Assembly (NCBI GenBank): GCA_944321525.1 | Contig: CALULQ010000036.1 | Span: 1-34,484, forward strand | Length of the DNA stretch: 34,484 nucleotides | Source: an uncultured Paraprevotella sp. | GTDB lineage: Bacteria > Bacteroidota > Bacteroidia > Bacteroidales > Bacteroidaceae | Direction: 5' to 3' | Shown here: piece by piece, positions 25,354 to 34,484 of the stretch | Layout: each line of letters opens with the position of its first letter | Numbering within the stretch: the first letter of the stretch is position 1 | Program-made: the position numbers and the translations under genes | Notes under the pieces: generated by a model | The model's database searches: none | Seen by the model: the letters and a program-made list of their open reading frames with translations, nothing else | What the model was told of the DNA's origin: nothing

Positions 25354-26514
25354 TTAGCAGAGCTTTCTTGAGCCGTCGCCTATCACAACGTCGATGATGA
25401 TGGGCTCTTTGCCGAACTTGGCTTTGAACTTGGCCTTAACCACGTTTACGAAGTTGTTGTAGAGTTCTTCGCTCACGAGGTTGATGGTGCAGCCGCCAAA
25501 TCCGCCGCCCATGATGCGCGAACCGGTGACGCCCTCTTCCTTGGCAATTTCGTTCAGGAAGTCCAGCTCTTCGCAAGACACCTCATATTCTTTGCTCAAT
25601 CCATGGTGAGTCTCATACATCTTCTGTCCCACCGTCTCATAGTCGCCTTTCTCGAGCGCATCGCAGACAGCCAGCACGCGTTCCTTCTCGCCGATGACGT
25701 ATTTGGCGCGCATGTAGTCTTCTTCGGACACTTCGTTCTTCACTTCCTCCAGCATGGCGTAGTCGGCGTCGCGCAGGCTCTTCACTTCGGGGTGGTGCTT
25801 GGCGATGGTGGCAGCCACGTTCTCGCAGCTCTTGCGGCGGTCGTTGTAGGGCGAACCCACGAGCTCATGCTTCACGCACGAGTTCACCAAAACGAGCTTG
25901 TAGCCTTGGGGATTCCAAGGGAAGTATTCGAACTCGCCGCTGCGGCAGTCCAAGCGCATCAGGTTGCCTGCCTTGCCGAATACGGAAGCAAACTGGTCCA
26001 TGATGCCGCAGTTCATGCCCAAGTATTTGTGCTCGGTGGCCTGTCCCACCTTGGCCAGCGTCATCTTGTCTATCTTGTTGTCGCCGAACATGTCGTTCAG
26101 GGCGAAGGCGTAAACGCTTTCCAACGCTGCGGACGAAGACATGCCCGCACCCAAGGGAACGTCGCCGGCAAAAGCCGTGTTGAAGCCCTCCACGGGCACG
26201 CCCAATGCCATCATTTCGCGGCACACGCCGAAGATGTAGCGTGCCCAGCTGGCGTTAGGCCCTTTTTCGTCGTCGAGCGAGAACTCCACGTAGTCTTTCA
26301 AGTCGATGGAGTAAGCGCGGACTTTCCTTGTGCCGTTGACCTTCAGTTCGGCAATCATGCCTTGCTGTACGGCGCCGGGGAACACGAATCCGTCATTGTA
26401 GTCCGTGTGCTCGCCGATAAGGTTGATACGGCCCGGGGAGGCATATACAGAACCGGTTGTCCCATCGAAATGTTCGATGAAACGGCTTCTTACATCATCT
26501 ATTGTCAGTTTCAT
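25354..26514 (-). CDS. galK: Galactokinase
   Basis: The 386-residue length is normal for a GHMP kinase. It phosphorylates galactose at C1, the first committed Leloir step. Visible are the galactokinase signature GRINLIGEHTDYNDG, the ATP loop GAGMSSSAALESVYAF, and the C-terminal GSRIMGGGFGGCTINLV. It is the last gene of a leftward set after galM and the sugar transporter (43-bp gap), and is closed by the terminator at 25281-25330. No galT or galE is nearby, as is common in Bacteroides. Confidence 0.97.
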   Translation of the reverse strand: MKLTIDDVRSRFIEHFDGTTGSVYASPGRINLIGEHTDYNDGFVFPGAVQQGMIAELKVNGTRKVRAYSIDLKDYVEFSLDDEKGPNASWARYIFGVCREMMALGVPVEGFNTAFAGDVPLGAGMSSSAALESVYAFALNDMFGDNKIDKMTLAKVGQATEHKYLGMNCGIMDQFASVFGKAGNLMRLDCRSGEFEYFPWNPQGYKLVLVNSCVKHELVGSPYNDRRKSCENVAATIAKHHPEVKSLRDADYAMLEEVKNEVSEEDYMRAKYVIGEKERVLAVCDALEKGDYETVGQKMYETHHGLSKEYEVSCEELDFLNEIAKEEGVTGSRIMGGGFGGCTINLVSEELYNNFVNVVKAKFKAKFGKEPIIIDVVIGDGSRKLC

Positions 26515-26557
26515 AATCCGTTTATTTTATAAGGTTAATAAAATGAGAGTTGTCTTT

Positions 26558-27799
26558 TTAAGCTTTGAGCCCGATCTTGGAACCCTTCCAGCAGAACCAC
26601 ATCACGTAGAGGTAGTAGATGAACATCATGCAGATGGCCATGCCAACGCCCAGCGAGGGCTCGTCGGCCACCCATCCCATAATAGGAGTCAGTGTGGCAG
26701 CACCGATAACGCCGAGGTTGATGATGCCGGAAGCCGCCTTCGTGTGGGGGCCGAGTTCCTGCAAACCGAGATTGAACACCAACGGCCACATCACGGAGTG
26801 GAAGAGACCGGCTGCCAACATGGCCCATACGGCAGCCATGCCCGAAAGGAAGAAGGAGATGCCCACACAGGCCGCGCCGCCAATGAGGCAAGCCGTAAGC
26901 AGGACGCGGGGCTGGAACTTGCTCAGGATGCCGGCGCCAATGAAGCGGCCCACCATCATTCCACCCCAGTAGTACATCAGGTAGTCGGTAGCTTGCAGGC
27001 CAGCCAAGCTTGGTTCGTTCTTGAAATAGGCCGACAGCATGGACGGAACACCGATTTCAAGTCCCATGTACATGAAGATGGCCAATGCGCCCAGCCATAC
27101 GTGCGGGTATTGGAACACGCTGCTCTTGTATTGCTTCTGTACGCCAGAGGCTTCTGCCGCCTGCTCGCCTTCGTTGATGCTGGGCAATTTCAGGAAGTAG
27201 AGGATAACGCAAAGCAGAAGGGTGAAGAGGCCCAGGCCCAAGTAAGGATAGGGTATGTCGCTCGGGACGGCATCTTCTGCCTTCTTGTTGTTCAGGATGA
27301 CCGTGGCGATGAAGATGGGAGCCACCGTCGTAGCCACCGAGTTGAGCGCCTGGCTCAATGTCATGCGGAACGCGCCTCTTTCAGGAGCGCCGAGCACCAT
27401 GACATACGGGTTGGCCACCAGCTGCAGCATTACGATACCCAAGGCTACTACGAACATGCAGGCCAGGAACATCCAATAAATCGTGTTCACCGAGCCGTCC
27501 AAGTTGCCGTTAATGCACAAGAAGTTGATGACGAAGCCCAAGCCCACTACGGCCAAGCCTAATACCAAAGTGGCTTTGTAGCCAATCTTGCTCATCATGA
27601 GACCGAAGGGGATGGACATGATGTAGGCACCGTAGAAGGCCGTGTTGACCAACTGGCTTTGGAAGTTATTCAACTTGAAGGCGTTGGTGCAGAACTCAAT
27701 CATGGAGTTGTTCATTGTCGTCACGAATCCGATGAGGAAGCAGACGATAATGACGATGGTTAAGGCGAACGTGTAGTTCGGCTGTGTCTTTTGTGTCAT
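26558..27799 (-). CDS. FucP/GluP-type MFS sugar transporter
   Basis: The 413-residue inner-membrane protein has about 12 hydrophobic segments. Features typical of the fucose/glucose/galactose permease branch are VTTMNNSMIEFCTNAFKLNNFQSQLVNTAFYGAYIMSIPFGLMMSKIGYK at the start, PYVMVLG and FLYMGLEIGVPS-like blocks in the middle, and ASGIINLGVIGAA near the end. Its position between galM and galK points to galactose and/or glucose by H+ symport; fucose is less likely given the neighbours. Confidence 0.9.
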   Translation of the reverse strand: MTQKTQPNYTFALTIVIIVCFLIGFVTTMNNSMIEFCTNAFKLNNFQSQLVNTAFYGAYIMSIPFGLMMSKIGYKATLVLGLAVVGLGFVINFLCINGNLDGSVNTIYWMFLACMFVVALGIVMLQLVANPYVMVLGAPERGAFRMTLSQALNSVATTVAPIFIATVILNNKKAEDAVPSDIPYPYLGLGLFTLLLCVILYFLKLPSINEGEQAAEASGVQKQYKSSVFQYPHVWLGALAIFMYMGLEIGVPSMLSAYFKNEPSLAGLQATDYLMYYWGGMMVGRFIGAGILSKFQPRVLLTACLIGGAACVGISFFLSGMAAVWAMLAAGLFHSVMWPLVFNLGLQELGPHTKAASGIINLGVIGAATLTPIMGWVADEPSLGVGMAICMMFIYYLYVMWFCWKGSKIGLKA

Positions 27800-27847
27800 T
27801 TGATGAATCTTTTTTAAGAAATAGTTAATGTTTTATGGTTTGTTTGT

Positions 27848-28924
27848 TTATTCCACACCGAACTTATAAATGGTTTTCTGGGTATAAGTTTCTCCAGGTT
27901 TCAGCACTGCGCTGGGGAAATACGGGCGGTTAGGAGAATCGGGGAAGTGCTGCGCCTCAAAGCAGATGGCACTTCTGCGCGGGAACGTGGCGCCTAACTG
28001 TCCCTTGTAGCCGTCGGCCCAATTGTCCGTGTAGACTTGTACGCCCGGTTCGGTGGTGTACACCTCCATCGTGCGTCCCGTGCCCGGTTCGTAGATTTTG
28101 GCCGCGAAGCTCAACTCTCCCGGTTCTTTTTTGTTCAGCACGAAGCAATGGTCATATCCGGCGCCGTTTTTCGTCTGTTCGTCGTCGGCATCTATGCGTT
28201 CGCCCACTTCGTGCGGCGTAGTGAAGTCGAAAGGAGTCCCCTTGACGGAGCGGATTTCTCCGGTGGGGATGGACGTGTCGTCTATGGGAACATAAAAATC
28301 CGCGTTGATTTGGCATTGCAGGTCTTCGATTGTCGGTGTCGGGTCGGCAATGCCGGCCAGGCTGAAGAAGCCGTGGTTGGTCATGTTCACGACGGTTGTC
28401 TTGTCGGTCGTGCCTTGATATTCAATCACCAGTTCGTTGTCGTTCGTGAATGAATAGGTCACTTGCATTTCGAGTTTTCCGGGGAATCCTTCCTCGCCGT
28501 CGGCGAACGTGTAGTTCAGCACCAGCGTTTGCTCGTCCGTCTGGCATGCGTCCCATACGCGGGCATGGCATCCCGTGGGACCGCCGTGCAGGCTATTGGG
28601 ACCGTTGTTGATGGCCAGACTGTATTCTTTTCCTTCCAAAGTGAACTTTCCTTTGCAGATGCGGTTGCCGTACCGGCCGATAAGGGTGCTCAGGAAAGGC
28701 TCGGGGCTGCTCATCACGTCCTGGATGTTGTCGTGCCCTTGTACGACATTGGCCATCTTACCGTTACGGTCAGGTACCATGATGGCAACCAAGGCGCCTC
28801 CGTAGTTGGTGATGGCCACTTCGCATCCGTTACTGTTCCGCAACACGAACAAGTCGGTTTGCTTCCCTTGTACTGTTGCTTGGAAATCTTCTCTCTTCAG
28901 ACCACTGATATTTTTTATATTCAT
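27848..28924 (-). CDS. galM: Aldose 1-epimerase, cytosolic form
   Basis: The 358-residue protein has no signal peptide, unlike the lipoprotein copy at 23352-24500. Catalytic blocks are SLHGGPTGCHARVWD, the His in NMTNHGFFSLAG, and the Glu in ICFEAQHFPDSPNRP. It supplies alpha-galactose to galactokinase inside the cell. It is the first gene of the galM-transporter-galK operon, with a 48-bp gap to the transporter and a two-box promoter upstream (28961-28991). Confidence 0.95.
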   Translation of the reverse strand: MNIKNISGLKREDFQATVQGKQTDLFVLRNSNGCEVAITNYGGALVAIMVPDRNGKMANVVQGHDNIQDVMSSPEPFLSTLIGRYGNRICKGKFTLEGKEYSLAINNGPNSLHGGPTGCHARVWDACQTDEQTLVLNYTFADGEEGFPGKLEMQVTYSFTNDNELVIEYQGTTDKTTVVNMTNHGFFSLAGIADPTPTIEDLQCQINADFYVPIDDTSIPTGEIRSVKGTPFDFTTPHEVGERIDADDEQTKNGAGYDHCFVLNKKEPGELSFAAKIYEPGTGRTMEVYTTEPGVQVYTDNWADGYKGQLGATFPRRSAICFEAQHFPDSPNRPYFPSAVLKPGETYTQKTIYKFGVE

Positions 28925-28960
28925 CGGACTTTTGATTTAAAGGTTAAATTATTTATTATG

Positions 28961-28991
28961 CAAATTAAGAAAAAAACTTTCTTACCGCAAA
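28961..28991 (-). promoter_or_regulatory. Promoter of the galactose operon
   Basis: On the minus strand TTTG (28988-28991) and TTAATTTG (28961-28968) are 19 bp apart; the -7 box has one mismatch to TAnnTTTG. The start near 28954 leaves a ~30-nt leader. A weak CCGC/GCGG hairpin with a T-run (28972-29006), possibly the folC terminator, overlaps the -33 box. Confidence 0.6.
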
Positions 28992-29036
28992 AGAAAAAGC
29001 GGAAAAATGTGACGTGGGATGAAGAAGATTGCAGGA

Positions 29037-30332
29037 TTATGCCGGTTTGGGCGGATAAAAGTCTAAAAAGTCGGCCACGATGAAGGTGCTTCCTCCCACG
29101 AACACCCAGTCTTTCGGGGAAGCGGAAGCCATGGCTGCCCGGAAAGCCGAGGGCACGTCGGGCCAGCACGTGCCGTGCAGGCCGGCGGTTTCGGCCAGCT
29201 GTTGCAGTTCGCGTTCGTCCAGAGCCCGCCTGACGCTCGCTTTTGTAAAGTAGTAGGTAGCGCGGCGGGGCAGCATGGCCAGCACTCCGCGGACGTCTTT
29301 GTCGTTGACCATACCTATTATGATGTGCAGGCGTTCGGCCGGCGCGGCATCGAGTTGCTCTGCGATGTAGCGCATGCCACCCGTGTTGTGCCCCGTATCG
29401 CAGATGACGGTGGGCGCTTCGCCCACTTGCTGCCAGCGGCCGCGCAGTCCGGTGAGTTCGCACACGTGGGCGAATCCTTCGCGGACATGGCTTTCGTTGA
29501 TTCTGTATCCCGCCTTCTGCAGTTCCTCCACGGCCGCGAGGATGGTGGCCGTGTTCTTGTCTTGGCAAAGTCCTCCGAGTTCTCCCACCAAGCGTCCGTG
29601 ATGCCGGGTCTGGTAGACGCGTTTGTCCTGTTCCATTTCAGATGAGACGAGTTCACCCTTTTCTTCTGCAAATATGATTGGCGAGCTGGTTTCCTGCGAC
29701 TTATCGACGAAAACTTTTCGAGTCTCTTCCACAGTTTCTCCGATGACGACGGGAATGCCGGGTTTGATGATGCCGGCTTTCTCGCGGGCGATTTTCTCAA
29801 GGGTGTTCCCCAAGAACTGCACGTGGTCGAAACTGATGTTGGTGATGACGGAAAGGTCCGGCGTGATGATGTTTGTGCAGTCCAGCCGTCCGCCCATACC
29901 GACCTCGACGACGGCCACGTCTACCGCTTCTTGTGCGAAATGCTTGAAGGCCAATGCCGTGGTCAGTTCGAAGAACGAAGGGCGGAGCGGTTCGAAAAAG
30001 GCACGTTCGTCCTCCACGAAAGCCACGACCTCTTCTTCCGGAATCATCTGTCCGTTGACGCGGATGCGCTCCCTGAAGTCCGTGAGATGGGGAGAGGTGT
30101 AGAGCCCCACCTTGTATCCTGCGGCTTGGAGGATGGCCGCCAACGTGTGGCTGCACGAGCCCTTCCCGTTGGTGCCGCCAATGTGGATGGTCCTGTATTG
30201 ACGGTGCGGATGCCCGAAGTGCTCATCCAGCGCCCGTGTGTTGTCCAACCCTTCTTTATAAGCCGCTCCTCCCACGTTCTGGAACATGGGTACGCTGTCG
30301 AAGAGATATTCCGTAGCCTCCTTGTAAGTCAT
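29037..30332 (-). CDS. folC: Folylpolyglutamate synthase / dihydrofolate synthase
   Basis: The 431-residue length is normal for the Mur-ligase-like FolC. It adds glutamate to dihydropteroate and folates, using ATP. Visible are the phosphate loop IHIGGTNGKGSCSHTLA, YTSPHLTDFRERIRVNG, VVEVGMGGRLDCTNII (Mg/ATP site) and a C-terminal glutamate-ligase domain with VICDTGHNTGGMRY. It begins 17 bp after the dnaJ stop, so it is probably the third gene of the grpE-dnaJ-folC transcript. Confidence 0.95.
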   Translation of the reverse strand: MTYKEATEYLFDSVPMFQNVGGAAYKEGLDNTRALDEHFGHPHRQYRTIHIGGTNGKGSCSHTLAAILQAAGYKVGLYTSPHLTDFRERIRVNGQMIPEEEVVAFVEDERAFFEPLRPSFFELTTALAFKHFAQEAVDVAVVEVGMGGRLDCTNIITPDLSVITNISFDHVQFLGNTLEKIAREKAGIIKPGIPVVIGETVEETRKVFVDKSQETSSPIIFAEEKGELVSSEMEQDKRVYQTRHHGRLVGELGGLCQDKNTATILAAVEELQKAGYRINESHVREGFAHVCELTGLRGRWQQVGEAPTVICDTGHNTGGMRYIAEQLDAAPAERLHIIIGMVNDKDVRGVLAMLPRRATYYFTKASVRRALDERELQQLAETAGLHGTCWPDVPSAFRAAMASASPKDWVFVGGSTFIVADFLDFYPPKPA

Positions 30333-30349
30333 GTCCGCGTTTCCCGCCT

Positions 30350-31495
30350 TTATTCAAAATAGCTTCTGAACTTCTTGAAAATCTTCTCCTTGATGGATGC
30401 CCGCGGCGCGAAGCTGTCGCTCTTGCGCATGTCCTCGAAGGCTTTGCGCTCTTCTTTTGTCAGGGTTTCGGGGATATACACGCTGATATTGACGATGAGG
30501 TCGCCCGTGCCGTATCCGTAGCCTTGCACAGCCGGAAGTCCCTTGCCCCTGAGGCGCACCACCTTTCCGGGCTGCGTGCCCGGTTCGATTTTGATTTTCA
30601 CCTTGCCGTCGATGGTGGGGATTTCCGCATCTCCGCCCAGCGCAGCCGTGGGGATGTCCAAGAGCAGGTTGTATATCAGGTTGTTGTCCTCCCGCAGCAA
30701 TTCCTTGTCCGGTTCCTCCTCTATATAGACCTGGATGTCGCCCGGCACTCCGTTGCGTCGCGCGGCATGGCCTTTGCCCTGCATGGTCACGACCATTCCG
30801 TCGCCCACTCCGGCAGGGATTTTCACTTCCACGACTTCCTCGCCGTTCACCACGCCTTCGCCCCCGCATTCCTTGCACTTGTTCTTGATGACGGTTCCTT
30901 CGCCGCCGCAAGTCGGGCATACGGTCTGCGTCTGCATCATGCCGAAGATGCTCTGTTGTGTTTTCACCACGAAGCCCGACCCATGGCATGTGGGGCAGGC
31001 CTCGGTTGCGCCGCTGCCTTCCGCGCCGCTGCCGTGGCAGTGGGAGCATGTGACTTTTTTCTTGACCTTGAATTTCTTGGTCACTCCGGTGGCTATTTCC
31101 TGGAGCGTCAGCCTCACTTTCAGGCGCAGGTCTCCTCCGCGGTATTGCGGTTTGCGGGCCCGGCCGCCTCCTCCGAAGCCTCCGAATCCGGCCCTTCCTC
31201 CGAAGATGTCGCCGAACATGGAGAAGATGTCGTCCATGTTCATGCCCCCGGCGCCGAATCCTCCGGCCCCGTTCACGCCTTCCGGCCCGAACTGGTCATA
31301 GCGTGCTCGCTTTTGCGGGTCGCGCAACACGTCGTAGGCTTCAGCCGCTTCCTTGAATTTCTCTTCGGCCTCCTTGTCGCCCGGGTTCCGGTCCGGGTGA
31401 TATTTGATGGCCATTTTCTTGTAGGCCTTCTTTATTTCATCGTCCGAGGCGTTTTTGCTTACGCCCAGCACCTCGTAGTAGTCGCGTTTTGCCAT
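30350..31495 (-). CDS. dnaJ: Chaperone DnaJ (Hsp40)
   Basis: The 381-residue type I DnaJ is the co-chaperone that delivers substrates to DnaK and triggers its ATPase. It has a J domain 1-70 with HPD at 33-35, a Gly/Phe-rich linker ~75-115, and four CxxCxGxG zinc repeats (CSHCHGSG 150, CPTCHGSG 167, CPTCGGEG 193, CKECGGEG 207). Substrate-binding C-terminal domains follow. It starts 16 bp after grpE; dnaK is not in the window. Confidence 0.98.
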   Translation of the reverse strand: MAKRDYYEVLGVSKNASDDEIKKAYKKMAIKYHPDRNPGDKEAEEKFKEAAEAYDVLRDPQKRARYDQFGPEGVNGAGGFGAGGMNMDDIFSMFGDIFGGRAGFGGFGGGGRARKPQYRGGDLRLKVRLTLQEIATGVTKKFKVKKKVTCSHCHGSGAEGSGATEACPTCHGSGFVVKTQQSIFGMMQTQTVCPTCGGEGTVIKNKCKECGGEGVVNGEEVVEVKIPAGVGDGMVVTMQGKGHAARRNGVPGDIQVYIEEEPDKELLREDNNLIYNLLLDIPTAALGGDAEIPTIDGKVKIKIEPGTQPGKVVRLRGKGLPAVQGYGYGTGDLIVNISVYIPETLTKEERKAFEDMRKSDSFAPRASIKEKIFKKFRSYFE

Positions 31496-31511
31496 GTCTG
31501 ATAATGTTTTT

Positions 31512-32096
31512 TTAGAGTCCCACGGCCACTTGTGAATGGCGGATTACTTTGTCATTCAGCGTGTATCCGGTCTTTACGCAGTCGATGACCTTCCCCTTCA
31601 TCTCGTCGGACGGGGCGGGCACTTGCGCTATGGCCTCGTGCAGGTCGGTGTTGAAGTCGGCGTTTTCCGTTTCTATTTTCTTCACTCCCTGCTCGCCCAG
31701 AATCTTGACGAACTTCTGGAAAATCAGGTCCATGCCTTCCTTCACGGCGGCCACGTCCTCCATTTTGTCCATGTTCTTCAGCGCACGTTCCATGTCGTCC
31801 AGCACGGGCAGGATGGCCGTGATGGTCTTTTCCGCCCCGTTGAGAATCAGGTCGGCCTTTTCTTTGATGGTGCGTTTGCGGTAGTTGTCAAACTCTGCCA
31901 CCTGCCGCAGGTATTTGTCTTGCAGTTCGGCGATTTTCGTTTCTGCGGCGGCCAGTTGTTCTTCCGCCGTCATTTCGTCGGCCGTTTGCTCTTCGTGCTG
32001 TTCTGCTTGGGCTTCCTGGTTTTCAGCCTTTTCGTTTGTTGTTTCTTTCTGTTGGGCTTTCAACTCTTCTTTGTCCATATTGTCATTTGTTTTCAT
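31512..32096 (-). CDS. grpE: Nucleotide exchange factor GrpE
   Basis: The protein has 194 residues. It releases ADP from DnaK. The N-terminal ~60 residues are a Gln/Glu-rich low-complexity tail, then a long coiled coil ([31 protein letters not shown]) and the beta domain ending [20 protein letters not shown], the GrpE signature. It is first in the grpE-dnaJ-folC unit. I found no convincing heat-shock operator upstream. Confidence 0.96.
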   Translation of the reverse strand: MKTNDNMDKEELKAQQKETTNEKAENQEAQAEQHEEQTADEMTAEEQLAAAETKIAELQDKYLRQVAEFDNYRKRTIKEKADLILNGAEKTITAILPVLDDMERALKNMDKMEDVAAVKEGMDLIFQKFVKILGEQGVKKIETENADFNTDLHEAIAQVPAPSDEMKGKVIDCVKTGYTLNDKVIRHSQVAVGL

Positions 32097-32177
32097 GTTA
32101 CGATGTTTTAAAAGGATATTCTGCTTTTATCCCTCCTACAAATAGTTTGCCACGCGGCGTTTTGGCGGACATTTTTT

Positions 32178-33818
<1,641 letters not shown>

Positions 33819-33847
33819 TTATAGTCGCAAAAGTGCAATGACGGGTG

Positions 33848-33855
33848 CAAAGGTA
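33848..33855 (-). promoter_or_regulatory. Probable -7 box for the ABC-F gene
   Basis: The minus strand reads TACCTTTG, 54 bp before the ATG, in the gap after cdd. No -33 TTTG is seen at the right distance. Confidence 0.5.
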
Positions 33856-33866
33856 CGAAAAATATC

Positions 33867-34349
33867 TCATTCGTTCATGGTTTCGCCCGTAAACTGTAGC
33901 GGAAGCAGGGCTTTGACGGAGCTGACCACGTAGGTGCCTTCCGTTCCGAAGAGCAGGATGCGGACAGGGCGGGCGTAGCGCTCCTCTATGCCGAGGATGA
34001 CCTGGCGGCAGGCGCCGCAGGGCGGGATGGGCGCTTTCAGGAAGGCGCCGTTCGCGTATGCCGCCACGGCTAGTTCCACGACGCTTTCTTCCGGATGGCT
34101 GGCGTTGGCGTAGAAGAGCGCCGTGCGCTCGGCGCACGTGCCGGAGGGGAAGGCGGCGTTCTCCTGGTTGCTGCCCGCCACGATGGTGCCGTCGGAGAGC
34201 CGTGCGGCGGCCCCCACGCAGAATTTCGAATAAGGAGCATAGCTGGTTTGCGTGGCCGCCTTGGCCCGGTCCACCAATTCGCGGTCGCTGTCCGTCAGTT
34301 CATTGTAGTCGTAGATGCGGACTTTGCTGGTGATTTCTATTTCTTTCAT
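33867..34349 (-). CDS. cdd: Cytidine deaminase
   Basis: The protein has 160 residues from the ATG at 34349; a TTG 24 bp upstream was rejected. It deaminates cytidine and deoxycytidine to uridine forms (pyrimidine salvage). Zinc and catalytic residues are C72-A-E74 (TCAERTALF) and C111/C114 (PPCGACRQV). The substrate-side motif SYAPYSKFCVGAA (36-48) and NQENAAFPSG (61-70) are typical. It is the homotetrameric short form. Confidence 0.95.
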   Translation of the reverse strand: MKEIEITSKVRIYDYNELTDSDRELVDRAKAATQTSYAPYSKFCVGAAARLSDGTIVAGSNQENAAFPSGTCAERTALFYANASHPEESVVELAVAAYANGAFLKAPIPPCGACRQVILGIEERYARPVRILLFGTEGTYVVSSVKALLPLQFTGETMNE

Positions 34350-34376
34350 GGCGTGGCTGTTTTGGTTTGACAACTA

Positions 34377-34384
34377 CAAATATA
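34377..34384 (-). promoter_or_regulatory. Probable -7 box for cdd
   Basis: The minus strand reads TATATTTG, 28 bp before the ATG, giving a leader of about 20 nt. No -33 TTTG lies at the expected distance. Confidence 0.5.
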
Positions 34385-34441
34385 AGCTTTTTTTCGGGAT
34401 TAATGGGCCTTGGGGCGAAACAAATGCCGGGAGCGACGGTT

Positions 34442-34481
34442 GCGGACGGCGCCTTCCGCCGCCGCGCCGTGCGGCGTCCGC
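34442..34481. other. GC-rich inverted repeat at the window edge
   Basis: GCGGACG (34442-34448) pairs with CGTCCGC (34475-34481) around an almost pure G/C core. There is no T-run. The element may continue beyond the window, so its nature is open. Confidence 0.45.
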
Positions 34482-34484
34482 CGG

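Noticed and set aside
32097..32177. Heat-shock operator or strong promoter before grpE
   Set aside because: I found no good inverted repeat and no TAnnTTTG box on the minus strand; only a lone TTTG is present.

Overview
The window looks like chromosomal DNA of a GC-rich gut Bacteroidales species (Bacteroidaceae or Prevotellaceae; species not determinable here). The signs are promoters of the Bacteroides type (TAnnTTTG near -7, with TTTG near -33 in the clearest cases), few Shine-Dalgarno sites, a SusD-like lipoprotein with an acidic export signal, a type IX secretion sorting domain, GLUG repeats and a Nudix-family AraR. No rRNA, tRNA, IS element, integrase or CRISPR array was seen.

Left third (1-14,300) is accessory and mosaic. 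A ~360-bp non-coding repeat (1-361) returns at 13,814-14,173 in the same orientation, about 92% identical. Between the copies lie a secreted DUF2264 protein (minus strand); an orphan BACON-like/SusD-like lipoprotein behind a leader that holds a complete intrinsic terminator; phenylacetate-CoA ligase with a double-ACT partner; a small outer-membrane barrel; a small acidic protein; a promoter followed by a 21-bp tandem repeat array upstream of an HU-like/winged-helix protein; an AT-rich island with a collapsed Dam methylase remnant next to a restriction-endonuclease-like gene; and a 1284-residue GLUG/FN3-like protein ending in a T9SS sorting domain.

Middle (14,300-24,600) is one leftward L-arabinose operon: galM (lipoprotein mutarotase), SSS symporter, araR (Nudix-type regulator), araD, araA, araB-type FGGY kinase, tkt, rpiB. 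Arabinose is taken up, isomerised, phosphorylated and epimerised to xylulose-5-phosphate, which transketolase and ribose-5-phosphate isomerase feed into the pentose phosphate pathway. A strong terminator closes the operon, and a -7 box with an adjacent inverted repeat (candidate AraR operator) opens it. A gene-free ~700-bp stretch with a perfect 40-bp palindrome lies upstream.

Right (25,280-34,484) is a leftward galactose set (cytosolic galM, FucP/GluP-type MFS sugar transporter, galK) with its own promoter and terminator, then housekeeping genes: grpE-dnaJ-folC, an ABC-F ATPase whose second nucleotide site is degenerate, and cytidine deaminase cdd.

The most interesting items are the 21-bp repeat array, the methylase-less restriction remnant, the dispersed 360-bp repeat, the terminator-bearing leader of the orphan SusD gene, the 40-bp palindrome and the asymmetric ABC-F protein.
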